The notes: generated by a model from the letters alone, not told the origin. A stretch of 8,110 nucleotides of DNA from Candidatus Woesearchaeota archaeon (GCA_023252315.1 JAJPEB010000054.1:1-8110); one strand, 5' to 3'; shown: positions 1-5,524, numbered from the stretch's first letter. Numbers and translations: made by a program.

Positions 1-1217
1 GGACGACGTCCTGCACGCGCGCGTCGTCCCAGTCGGGGTGGCGCTCGCGCACCTCCTGCGCGGCGTACGCGAGGATCTCGGCGCGGATGTCGGAGTAGAG
101 GACGTTCTGCCCCGTCCTGCTGCTCATCTTGCCCGTGGGAAGGCGGACCTCCGCGAAGGAGAGATGGTAGTCCTGCTGGGGGAAATCGAGCGAGTGCAAT
201 GCGACGAAGAGCTGCTGCATGTACGACGTGCACGGATTTCTCGATCTTGAACATCTCGTATTTCCTCTCCGCAAGCGCGAGGTCTTTCGCGCCGTAGAGA
301 GCGGTGCCGTCCGTCCTGAGCAGCACGAGCACGCCGAGGTTGCGCTCGCTGAGGTCGATGATCGTGGCGCCCTTGTCCACTCTCGCGACGCCCTTGCCCG
401 CGAGCTCGCGGCTCAGCTCCTTGCCCCGCTCCTCCACCTGGCTCTCGAAGAACCACGCGTCGAAGTGCGCGTGCAGCTCTTCGTAGATCGCGTTGAACGC
501 CTCGATGCTCCACCCTCGCGTCTTCTCGTAGACGTCGAAGAGCTGCCCTTTCTCGCGTTTGTCGACCTTGAGGAGTATGCTGTTGACCTCCTCCTGGCAT
601 TCCGGGTGCGCCTCGAGCTCTTGCACCGCGCGCACGTAGATGCTGGCGATCCAGCGCTCGAGGTCGTGGCGCTCCTTGGGCGGCTCGCTCCTGTCGCGCG
701 TCGTGTAGTACCAGAGCCACTTCGCGACGTGCATGCCCGTGTCGCCCGAGTAGTTCGCCTGCACGACATCGAGGCCCCGGAAGCGCAGGATGCGCGCGAG
801 CGCCTCGCCGATGCTGGTCCCGCGCAGGTGCCCGACGTGGAACGCCTTGTGCGTGTTCGGCTGCGAGTACTCGACCATGATGCGCTCGCCAGTGCCCTGC
901 GCGCTGCCGTAGCGCTCGCCCGCTGCGCTCACCGCCGCGATCGCCCCCTTCGCGCGCTCCTCGGGCCGGATGAAGAAATTGACGTAGGGGCCTCTCGCCT
1001 CCACGCGCGCGAGGAAGGGCGCCGCGCATCCCTTCGCGATCTCCTGCGCGATGGCGACGGGCGCGAGCCTGCGCTCCTTCGCGAGCGAGAAGCAGGGGAA
1101 CGCGAAGTCGCCCAGCGACGGGTCAGGCGGCTCCTCGAGCAGCGCGAGCGGCTGCGCGACGCCGCTGCGCTCGAGCAGCTGCGCGATCCTCTCGCGAAAT
1201 CCGGGGTGCGCGTGCAT
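1..1217 (-). CDS. argS: Arginyl-tRNA synthetase, frame-disrupted and 3'-truncated by window edge
   Basis: Class I aminoacyl-tRNA synthetase that charges tRNA-Arg with arginine in the cytoplasm. From the ATG at 1217 the frame reads an N-terminal additional domain, then the HIGH-type signature HVGHLR (HVGH at residues 127-130, bases 839-828) inside the typical ArgRS context EYSQPNTHKAFHVGHLRG. The family block RTDGTALYGAKDLALAERKYE follows. Just after KSVHV the family normally has about seven residues (VGSEQxL) before the next block. Here they are missing and the homologous sequence continues one base out of phase, from base 223, as YMQQLFVALHSLDF through the KMSS loop TGKMSSRTGQ (KMSS at bases 130-119) to the left edge. 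The original frame also stays open to the edge but encodes non-homologous sequence. Third codon positions are strongly GC on both sides of the break. Either the gene is a recent pseudogene or the assembly lost about 20 nt. The C-terminal anticodon-binding domain lies outside the window. Confidence 0.9.
   Translation of the reverse strand, partial: MHAHPGFRERIAQLLERSGVAQPLALLEEPPDPSLGDFAFPCFSLAKERRLAPVAIAQEIAKGCAAPFLARVEARGPYVNFFIRPEERAKGAIAAVSAAGERYGSAQGTGERIMVEYSQPNTHKAFHVGHLRGTSIGEALARILRFRGLDVVQANYSGDTGMHVAKWLWYYTTRDRSEPPKERHDLERWIASIYVRAVQELEAHPECQEEVNSILLKVDKREKGQLFDVYEKTRGWSIEAFNAIYEELHAHFDAWFFESQVEERGKELSRELAGKGVARVDKGATIIDLSERNLGVLVLLRTDGTALYGAKDLALAERKYEMFKIEKSVHVVHAAALRRIALARFPPAGLPSLLRGGPPSHGQDEQQDGAERPLLRHPRRDPRVRRAGGARAPPRLGRRARAGRR
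218..230 (-). other. Frameshift/deletion point inside argS
   Basis: Reading the minus strand, codons GTG CAC GTC are followed by a single G and then TAC ATG CAG CAG in the +1 frame. Homology on the left (KSVHV) and right (YMQQLF) is good. The conserved ArgRS segment VGSEQxL between them is absent, which fits a net loss of 20 nt. No homopolymer run is present at the junction. Confidence 0.75.
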
Positions 1218-1241
1218 GCGCCTGGCACTCCCCCTCGGCGT

Positions 1242-1247
1242 TTTAAA
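1242..1247 (-). promoter_or_regulatory. Putative TATA box of argS
   Basis: TTTAAA lies in the only AT-rich patch upstream of argS. Its centre is about 28 bp before the ATG at 1217, so the transcript would have almost no leader. It lies back to back with the promoter of the plus-strand gene at 1325. Confidence 0.5.
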
Positions 1248-1293
1248 GATTTCGGGCCTCTGGCCGGGCGGCGACGCGTGCGCGAGAGAAACC

Positions 1294-1301
1294 GATATAA
1301 C
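1294..1301 (+). promoter_or_regulatory. Putative TATA box of the small membrane protein gene
   Basis: GATATAAC stands out from its GC-rich surroundings. Its centre is about 27 bp before the ATG at 1325, which predicts a leaderless transcript. Confidence 0.55.
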
Positions 1302-1324
1302 GGGGCCCGCGCCGCGGGGACGGC

Positions 1325-1591
1325 ATGATCTGGCAGGACGCGGTGATCGCGGGCGCGAACGCGCTCTTCGGCTACTCGCTCGTATACCAGGTCTGGCTCG
1401 GCTTCCGGCACAAGCGGGGGAACTTCGCGCCCCAGGCGTCGCTGCTCACGACGGTCGGGCTCTGCGCGCTCGCGATCGCGTACTTCACGCTGGGCCTTCT
1501 CGCGTCCGCCGCCGCGACTGCCGTCACGGGCACGCTGTGGCTGCTCCTCTTCGTGCAGGGCGTGCGCTACCGCGAGCCGAAGAAGGCGTAG
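1325..1591 (+). CDS. Small three-helix membrane protein, unknown function
   Basis: 88-aa hydrophobic protein. It has three predicted membrane segments at about residues 5-24, 38-58 and 62-80, a short basic loop FRHKRGNF between the first two, and a basic C-terminal tail RYREPKKA. The layout matches a class of small archaeal membrane proteins I have seen only as hypothetical; no catalytic motif is visible. The start is supported by a TATA box about 27 bp upstream. Its stop lies 9 bp from the stop of the convergent gene at 1601. It is divergent from argS, which gives little clue to function. A SemiSWEET-like fold was considered because of the three helices, but no signature residues are seen. 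Confidence 0.75.
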   Translation: MIWQDAVIAGANALFGYSLVYQVWLGFRHKRGNFAPQASLLTTVGLCALAIAYFTLGLLASAAATAVTGTLWLLLFVQGVRYREPKKA

Positions 1592-1600
1592 CGATGCGCA

Positions 1601-1852
1601 TCAGTCGCTGCGGTGCGTCGCCGCGCCGAGCCAGGTCGTGACGGCCACCGCGACCACCGTGACGACGCCCGCATAGAGGACCATCGCGGGCAGCGTGTCC
1701 TGCGTGCCGAGCGTGCGCTTGAAGAGCTCCTGCACCGCGCCGTTCCATGCGAGCGCTGCGACAAGGCCGAACGCCGCGGTCACGAGCGACGTGAGCTTCT
1801 CGAGGACCTGGCGCTCGAGGCCGGGCCTCTCCTCTCCCTTCTTCGTTCCCAT
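1601..1852 (-). CDS. DUF5654-like two-helix membrane protein
   Basis: 83 aa from the ATG at 1852. A charged cytoplasmic N-terminus (MGTKKGEERPGLERQ) precedes a first membrane segment with the family-typical string TAAFGLVAALAWN (residues 25-37). A short loop QELFKRTLGTQDTL follows, then a second membrane segment at about residues 56-76. This resembles the archaeal DUF5654 family, whose function is unknown. The ATG is preferred over a GTG 15 bp upstream because GAGGTG, a good match to the archaeal anti-Shine-Dalgarno sequence, ends 4 nt before it and would lie inside the longer reading frame. A possible TATA-like GAAATAG lies near 1885-1896. It converges on the plus-strand gene ending at 1591. 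Confidence 0.75.
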   Translation of the reverse strand: MGTKKGEERPGLERQVLEKLTSLVTAAFGLVAALAWNGAVQELFKRTLGTQDTLPAMVLYAGVVTVVAVAVTTWLGAATHRSD

Positions 1853-1942
1853 AGGACACCTCGACACGGCGAGGACGGGGCGCGGCTATTTCAACGCGAC
1901 CGTGAAGGGAGTCCTATCCCTCGTCTCCCGTCAAGCACAATA

Positions 1943-1950
1943 TTTATATA
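1943..1950 (+). promoter_or_regulatory. TATA box of the L10e gene
   Basis: TTTATATA lies in an AT-rich patch. Its centre is about 27 bp before the L10e ATG at 1974, which predicts a leaderless mRNA. Read on the other strand it continues as TATATAAATA, so it might also serve the DUF5654-like gene with a leader of about 65 nt. Confidence 0.8.
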
Positions 1951-1973
1951 GACCTTGCCTGTTCGCGCGAACA

Positions 1974-2549
1974 ATGGCAAAGCTGAGGAAGGGGGTCGCG
2001 TACCGCAAGCTCGAGCGCCCCTACACGCGCAAGAGCAAGTACAGGAAGAAGAACTACGTGCGCGCGAGCCCCCACAACCTCATCGTCAAGTACGAGATGG
2101 GCACGCTCAACAAGAAGTTCCCCGTGCGCCTCGACCTCCTCGTGGATGAGGACGTGCAGCTGCGCCACAACTCGATCGAGGCGGGGCGCAAGAGCGCGAA
2201 CAAGCTGCTCGAGAAGCGCCTCGGCAAGAACTTCTTCCTCCGCTTCCGCCTCTTCCCGCACCACGTGCTGCGCGAGAACCCGCTCGCGTCGGGCGCAGGC
2301 GCTGACCGCATGAGCACGGGCATGAAGATGAGCTTCGGCAAGCCCATCGGCATCGCTGCGCAGTGCAAGAAGGGCAAGGCCATCGTGGAGCTGCACCTCG
2401 AGGAGAAGGACATCGCCGCGGGCCAGCTCGCGCTCAAGCGCATCCAGTACAAGCTGCCCGTGCACTGCCTCATCCAGATCAAGCGCCTCGCCGAGAGCGA
2501 GCAGCGCAAGGTCACGGCGCCGCTCACGGTCAGCGCGAAGGCGAAGTAG
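1974..2549 (+). CDS. rpl10e: Large-subunit ribosomal protein L10e (uL16)
   Basis: 191-aa archaeal/eukaryotic L10e, homologous to bacterial L16, which sits near the tRNA-binding sites of the 50S subunit. The N-terminus MAKLRKGVAYRKLERPYTR is strongly basic, as usual. The family signature GADRMSTGMKMSFGKPIG is at residues 109-126, followed by a mixed alpha/beta core (IVELHLEEKDIAAGQLALK). The protein is slightly longer than most archaeal homologs, with a short extra C-terminal tail KVTAPLTVSAKAK. The reading frame extends upstream of 1974, but homology begins at this ATG and a TATA box lies at the right distance for a leaderless start. A pyrimidine-rich stretch (2550-2567) follows the stop and may help termination. 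Confidence 0.97.
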   Translation: MAKLRKGVAYRKLERPYTRKSKYRKKNYVRASPHNLIVKYEMGTLNKKFPVRLDLLVDEDVQLRHNSIEAGRKSANKLLEKRLGKNFFLRFRLFPHHVLRENPLASGAGADRMSTGMKMSFGKPIGIAAQCKKGKAIVELHLEEKDIAAGQLALKRIQYKLPVHCLIQIKRLAESEQRKVTAPLTVSAKAK

Positions 2550-2628
2550 ATTCCTCTTTCCGCTTCTCATACGGCGCGTTCGGGCACTGGCAGCTCTCAA
2601 GAAATCAGGCGGAGATCCCGATCCCCGC

Positions 2629-3597
2629 TCACACCCACTCCCGGAACCTGCGCACGAGCTCCTTCTTCATCGCGTCGGGGTCCGTGAACGCGCCTGGGAA
2701 CTTCCCGAGCACGGCCTTCGCCTCCTCGGGACGCGCGACGTCCGTCTTGCTCACGTACACGAGCATGGGCTTCTCGAGCTCCTCGAGGCGCGCGTAGAGC
2801 TCGAGCTGGTCCTCGAGCGGGTAGCTCGCCTGCGTCGGGTCGAAGACGTAGACGATGATGCTCGCGAGGTAGCGGTTCGCGATGTCCGCCTTGCGCTCGA
2901 TCGCGTTCTGCCGCTCGCGGTTGAGCGTGCCCGGGGTGTCGATGCACTGGATCTGGTTGTAGCGGTGCTCGAAGTAGCCCACGTTGAGGCCCTTCGTCGT
3001 GAACGCGTACGGCTGCACGTCCGGCTTCGCGGTCGTGATCCTGCGCAGGAGCGTGCTCTTGCCGACGTTGGGGAACCCCGCGATCGCGACCGTGAAGAGG
3101 CTCTCGTCGATCGCCGGCAGCGCGCGCATCGCCGTGCGCACGAGGCCGAGCGTCGCGAGGTGGCGGTCGAGCTGCTTGAGGAGCGAGCCGATCCTGCCGA
3201 TGAACGCGTTGCGCGTGCGCAGGATGCGCGCCTCGTCGCGCGCGTAGGAGATGCCCTTCATGTGCTCACCCGCGAGGCCGCGTATCGTCGTGATCGCGTG
3301 CTGGATCCCGCCGAGCGCCTGCTTGGCCTTGCCGATCTCGATGTCGAGCTCGAGGAGCGAGCGGGAGAACTCACCCATGCGCTCGAAGCTCGGGTACGCG
3401 TCGTGCACCGCGCGCAGCGAGGAGACGAGGCTGCTCTCGATCGCGCGCACGCGGTCCTTCTCGCGCGCCTTGACGAGCGCGGTCCTGTCGGGGATGCCCT
3501 TCGTGCGCGCGGCCTCCTTGCGTGCGCGCGAGAGGGCGAGATCGAGGTACTCCTGCGCGGTCGCGGGCTTGGGGATGGTATCGTAGGCGATGCGCAT
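2629..3597 (-). CDS. nog1: NOG1-type GTPase
   Basis: 322-aa GTPase of the archaeal NOG1 family (Obg/TRAFAC class), whose eukaryotic members act in 60S subunit assembly. Residues 1-165 form the NOG1-type helical bundle (for example KAREKDRVRAIESSL and AFIGRIGSLLKQLDRHL). The G domain follows: P-loop GFPNVGKST at 174-182, switch I FTTKGLNVGYF around 199-209, DTPG at 220-223 and SKTD at 293-296. The last motif carries Ser in place of the usual Asn of NKxD. The start is set at the ATG of MRIAYDTIPKPATAQEYLD because homology begins there; the open frame continues to 3858 but would cross the promoter and S6e. It is divergent from S6e and converges on L10e, so it lies among ribosome genes, consistent with a role in subunit assembly. 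Confidence 0.93.
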   Translation of the reverse strand: MRIAYDTIPKPATAQEYLDLALSRARKEAARTKGIPDRTALVKAREKDRVRAIESSLVSSLRAVHDAYPSFERMGEFSRSLLELDIEIGKAKQALGGIQHAITTIRGLAGEHMKGISYARDEARILRTRNAFIGRIGSLLKQLDRHLATLGLVRTAMRALPAIDESLFTVAIAGFPNVGKSTLLRRITTAKPDVQPYAFTTKGLNVGYFEHRYNQIQCIDTPGTLNRERQNAIERKADIANRYLASIIVYVFDPTQASYPLEDQLELYARLEELEKPMLVYVSKTDVARPEEAKAVLGKFPGAFTDPDAMKKELVRRFREWV

Positions 3598-3639
3598 GCG
3601 ACGAGGGAACGGGGAGGGGTTAAAAAGCCACCCGCTGTT

Positions 3640-3647
3640 TTTATAAA
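3640..3647. promoter_or_regulatory. Palindromic TATA element shared by nog1 and S6e
   Basis: TTTATAAA is its own reverse complement and is the best TATA match between two divergent genes. Rightward it predicts transcription from about 3670, giving S6e a leader of about 58 nt. Leftward it predicts a start near 3617, giving nog1 a leader of about 20 nt. A second minus-strand candidate (TTTTTAA, 3621-3627) would give a leaderless nog1 transcript. Confidence 0.6.
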
Positions 3648-3672
3648 TCCGGGGCGAGTCGCAGCCCTCGCT

Positions 3673-3719
3673 GAGACCGCATGCGCGAAGGCGCCAAGAG
3701 CGCCCCAAGTCTCGGGAGG
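3673..3719 (+). promoter_or_regulatory. Structured leader and Shine-Dalgarno site of S6e
   Basis: Predicted 5' leader. GAGAC (3673-3677) can pair with GTCTC (3709-3713), enclosing a hairpin GGCGC-CAAGA-GCGCC (3690-3704). The Shine-Dalgarno site GGGAGG (3714-3719) follows immediately, 8 nt before the ATG. A fold abutting the ribosome binding site could modulate S6e translation. Confidence 0.45.
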
Positions 3720-3727
3720 AGAGCACC

Positions 3728-4120
3728 ATGGAAATCACGGTCAACGTCGGCGACCCGCAGAGCAAGAGGACGGCAACGTTCAAGATCCCGCAAGAGGACG
3801 CGAAGTCCGTCTTCGGCAAACGCCTGGGCGACACGATCCGCGGCGAGCTCATCGGCAAGCCCGGCTACGAGATGCTCATCACGGGCGGCTCGGACAGCGC
3901 AGGCTTCCCCATGCGCCGCGACGTGCAGGGCTCCGCGCGCCGCAAGCTGCTCCTCACGAAGAGCCTCGGCAACAGGGGCACCGAGCGCGGCGTGCGCGTG
4001 CGCAAGACCGTGTCCGGCAACACCGTGAGCGAGATCACGAGCCAGCTCAACGTGAAGGTCACGAAGCACGGCAAGGACCCGCTCGTCGAGGAGAAGCCCG
4101 CGGAGAAGAAGGAGGAGTAG
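3728..4120 (+). CDS. rps6e: Small-subunit ribosomal protein S6e
   Basis: 130-aa archaeal S6e of the 30S subunit, the usual length for archaeal members, which lack the long eukaryotic C-terminal helix. The family signature ITGGSDSAGFPM is at residues 51-62, inside the block GYEMLITGGSDSAGFPMRRD. The conserved RVRKTVSGNTVS segment follows and the protein ends in a charged tail EEKPAEKKEE. The start is supported by a GGGAGG Shine-Dalgarno site at 8 nt spacing and by homology from the first residues (MEITVNVGDP). It is transcribed away from nog1. Unlike the leaderless L10e gene, it seems to have a structured leader. Confidence 0.97.
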   Translation: MEITVNVGDPQSKRTATFKIPQEDAKSVFGKRLGDTIRGELIGKPGYEMLITGGSDSAGFPMRRDVQGSARRKLLLTKSLGNRGTERGVRVRKTVSGNTVSEITSQLNVKVTKHGKDPLVEEKPAEKKEE

Positions 4121-4125
4121 GCGAC

Positions 4126-4180
4126 TCTCTCCTGTTCTGTTCCTCATTTTTTCATTCATCTCTCATTTCCTGCTCTTTCC
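4126..4180 (+). terminator. Pyrimidine-rich terminator region of S6e
   Basis: A 55-nt stretch almost free of purines starts 5 nt after the S6e stop. It includes a T6 run (4147-4152) and several shorter T runs, the usual form of an archaeal intrinsic terminator without a hairpin. Confidence 0.6.
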
Positions 4181-4210
4181 ATATTCGCCCGAATCCTCAG
4201 GTACTTCTCT

Positions 4211-4335
4211 GGGACTTACAATTCCAGTGCTGCCTTGGCGTAAACCAGGAGACCGAGGTGCCGGAGGTGCTCGAGAGTTCGCTCTCGGCACAGCGGAAAC
4301 GAGATTTCCGCTTGCCTCGGTCGACGTAAGACCCC
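4211..4335 (+). ncRNA. Candidate structured RNA, about 125 nt, family unknown
   Basis: Five helices can form together. P1: GGGACTTAC (4211-4219) with GTAAGACCC (4326-4334), 8 of 9 paired with one A-A mismatch. P2: CCTTGG (4233-4238) with CCAGG (4245-4249), one bulged T. P3: GACCGAGG (4251-4258) with CCTCGGTC (4315-4322), 8 perfect pairs. P3a: GTGC-T-CGAGAG with CTCTCGGCAC (4267-4291), one bulge and a TTCG loop. P3b: AGCGGAAA with TTTCCGCT (4292-4312), 8 pairs and a 5-nt loop. P3, P3a and P3b form a three-way junction with coaxial P3a/P3b. The plus strand is preferred because CATATT (4180-4185) lies 26-31 bp upstream of P1, at TATA-box distance. There is no T-loop, C/D box, 5S, SRP or RNase P signature that I can recognise. 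Confidence 0.5.
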
Positions 4336-4340
4336 TTAGA

Positions 4341-4381
4341 AGCGCCGCAGCACGAGAACGAAGGAAGGACGAAGCGGCGCT
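4341..4381 (-). terminator. Long-loop inverted repeat at the end of the Cys-rich cluster
   Basis: AGCGCCGC (4341-4348) and GCGGCGCT (4374-4381) are perfect 8-bp reverse complements around a 25-nt loop, which is pyrimidine-rich on the minus strand. The repeat overlaps the stop codon of the last gene in the cluster (4380-4382). It may be a 3'-end hairpin of that mRNA or an extra helix of the neighbouring candidate RNA. No T run follows, so a terminator role is uncertain. Confidence 0.35.
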
Positions 4382-4601
4382 ATCCCGCGCACTTCCCCTT
4401 GCACGCGGCGACGCACGTCCCGTTCGCCTGCTGCGCGCACTGCGTCGCGCACACGTCGATGCACGCCTGGCCAGGGCTCTTCTCGACCACCGCGCCCGCG
4501 AGCGTGGAATGCGGCAGCGTGCGCCAGGCCGCCTGCCCCGCGCCGAGCGCGATCAGGCCGACGATGACGACGACGGCGAGGACGGTGCTGGCGGAGGGCA
4601 T
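4380..4601 (-). CDS. Short membrane-anchored six-cysteine protein
   Basis: 73 aa. A hydrophobic anchor (about residues 7-22, VLAVVVIVGLIALGAG) is followed by a roughly 24-residue spacer and a compact cysteine domain with Cys at 47, 51, 55, 63, 67 and 71. The spacing 3-3-7-3-3 is mirror-symmetric and keeps the 7-residue turn seen in the two larger paralogs upstream, with three residues removed from each helix. I infer two antiparallel helices joined by three disulfides outside the membrane. No known family is recognised. It is the last gene of the cluster, 44 nt after the previous stop. A weak Shine-Dalgarno-like GAGCTGATC precedes the ATG, and a T7 run in the gap may reduce its expression. 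Confidence 0.7.
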   Translation of the reverse strand: MPSASTVLAVVVIVGLIALGAGQAAWRTLPHSTLAGAVVEKSPGQACIDVCATQCAQQANGTCVAACKGKCAG

Positions 4602-4629
4602 GGGATCAGCTCAACAGGGAGAGATAAGG

Positions 4630-4636
4630 AAAAAAA
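4630..4636 (-). terminator. T7 tract after the 141-aa Cys-rich gene
   Basis: Seven consecutive T on the minus strand, 9 nt past the TGA of the upstream gene and 28 nt before the next ATG. A T tract of this kind can terminate archaeal transcription. Partial readthrough would set the level of the 73-aa gene. Confidence 0.4.
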
Positions 4637-4645
4637 GAGAAGCGA

Positions 4646-5071
4646 TCAGTAGGCAATGCACCTGCAGTCAGACCACGGGAATATGCCGCAGCCGAGCAGC
4701 CTGCATCCGCCCTTTATCGTGGTGACGGGATGGCCCGCGAGATTGGTGCTCTCTGCAGGGGCGCCCGCGCCGCACTGGGAATCACACGAGGACTTCAAGG
4801 AAGAGCAGTCGTTGTTCTGCCCTTTCGCGCATGTCGCCTGAAGCTGCGTGCAGAAGTCCGAGCAGCTAAGCGCGCTGGAGTCCTTGCTCCACGTCGACTC
4901 CGGTTGCGCGCTCGCCATCTGGCTGCCCGTGGACACGGACTGCGCGAGCTTGCCGATGCTCGCCGCGTTCATCACGAGGGCGACGAGGCCGACGATCGCG
5001 ACGAGCGCCACGAGCGCGACGACGGTGAGGTTCAATTGGTTGCTCTTGCTTTCGATTTCCTGTTTCGCCAT
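4646..5071 (-). CDS. Membrane-anchored ten-cysteine protein, paralog A
   Basis: 141 aa. A short polar cytoplasmic tail (MAKQEIESKSNQLN) is followed by a membrane helix (about 15-34) made of repeated V-A-L-V units and then a Ser/Gln-rich spacer. Six cysteines at 70, 74, 81, 89, 96 and 100 have the mirror-symmetric spacing 3-6-7-6-3. Four more at 123, 128, 136 and 138 lie in GGCRLLGC...DCRC. The segment TWSKDSSALSCSDFC matches TWSENTSSLTCSQFC of the adjacent gene, so the two are duplicates. The positions i, i+4, i+11 put the cysteines on one helix face, which suggests a disulfide-laddered helical hairpin outside the cell. GGGTGATC lies 5 nt before the ATG, and the leader resembles that of the neighbouring paralog. 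No named family is recognised; a structural or redox role is possible. Confidence 0.8.
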   Translation of the reverse strand: MAKQEIESKSNQLNLTVVALVALVAIVGLVALVMNAASIGKLAQSVSTGSQMASAQPESTWSKDSSALSCSDFCTQLQATCAKGQNNDCSSLKSSCDSQCGAGAPAESTNLAGHPVTTIKGGCRLLGCGIFPWSDCRCIAY

Positions 5072-5119
5072 ATCCGGATCACCCTTGTCGTATCATGAAG
5101 CCGATTTGCCCTTGGAAAG

Positions 5120-5524
5120 TTATCGATACACCGAGACGCAGGCGCAGCCGCCCCATCCGCACGTGAGGATCTTGCATCCTCCGCGGATGCCGCCCTCGAG
5201 GATGCTCTTCCCCGCGGAATTGCGCTCAGGGGTCGCGCCGCATTGCGCATCGCACGACTCCTTGAGGGAAACGCACGACGCGCCGTTGCGCTGCACGCAT
5301 GCCGCCTCGGTCTGCGCGCAGAACTGCGAGCACGTGAGCGAGCTCGTGTTCTCGCTCCACGTAGCCTGGCCCTGCGCCGCCGCGAATGCGCTGCCGGTCG
5401 CGGGCGCGAGGTGCGAGCTCGTCGTCACGATCGTGACGAGCGCGACCACCGCGACGAGAGCCACGACCGCGACGAGCGCGAGGCCTGTGCCGTCGTTGCC
5501 ATGCTCACCGTGTTGTTTCGCCAT
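5120..5524 (-). CDS. Membrane-anchored ten-cysteine protein, paralog B
   Basis: 134 aa. The N-terminal tail is rich in His, Gly and Asp (MAKQHGEHGNDGTG). It is followed by a membrane helix at about 15-34 built from an ALVAVV repeat encoded by a near-perfect 18-bp tandem repeat. The cysteine domain has Cys at 65, 69, 76, 84, 91 and 95 (3-6-7-6-3, identical to paralog A) and a second cluster at 117, 122, 127 and 129 in GGCKILTCGWGGCAC. In the second cluster the middle gap is three residues shorter than in A. AAGGTGAT, a strong Shine-Dalgarno match, lies 5 nt before the ATG. Starts, membrane helix, TWS motif and leaders align with paralog A, indicating tandem duplication and then divergence. Function is unknown; it is probably an extracytoplasmic, disulfide-stabilised domain. 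Confidence 0.82.
   Translation of the reverse strand: MAKQHGEHGNDGTGLALVAVVALVAVVALVTIVTTSSHLAPATGSAFAAAQGQATWSENTSSLTCSQFCAQTEAACVQRNGASCVSLKESCDAQCGATPERNSAGKSILEGGIRGGCKILTCGWGGCACVSVYR

Noticed and set aside
219..1328. Long plus-strand open frame (369 codons) opposite argS
   Set aside because: It is antisense to clear ArgRS homology; very high GC keeps stop codons rare on both strands. The translation has no recognisable domain.
2550..2628. Possible terminator hairpin or small RNA between L10e and nog1
   Set aside because: Only short, weak pairings were found; apart from a pyrimidine-rich stretch after L10e nothing stands out.
3681..4028. Possible upstream reading frame starting in the S6e leader
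   Set aside because: It starts near the predicted transcription start but lacks a Shine-Dalgarno site and overlaps S6e out of frame with an Arg/Ser-rich translation typical of a shadow frame.
4251..4322. tRNA or tRNA-like gene
   Set aside because: The closing stem is acceptor-like and the total length is about 72 nt, but there is no T-loop, no D-arm and no U before a plausible anticodon.
2965..4329. Plus-strand open frame of 454 codons through nog1 and S6e
   Set aside because: It is antisense to the GTPase and out of frame with S6e; no homology is visible.
4211..4335. C/D or H/ACA guide RNA
   Set aside because: No C or D box pair is present, and no ACA lies at the right distance after a pocketed hairpin.
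4227..4652. Plus-strand open frame over the candidate RNA and the 73-aa gene
   Set aside because: It has no ribosome binding site, an arginine-rich translation without similarity, and overlaps better-supported features.
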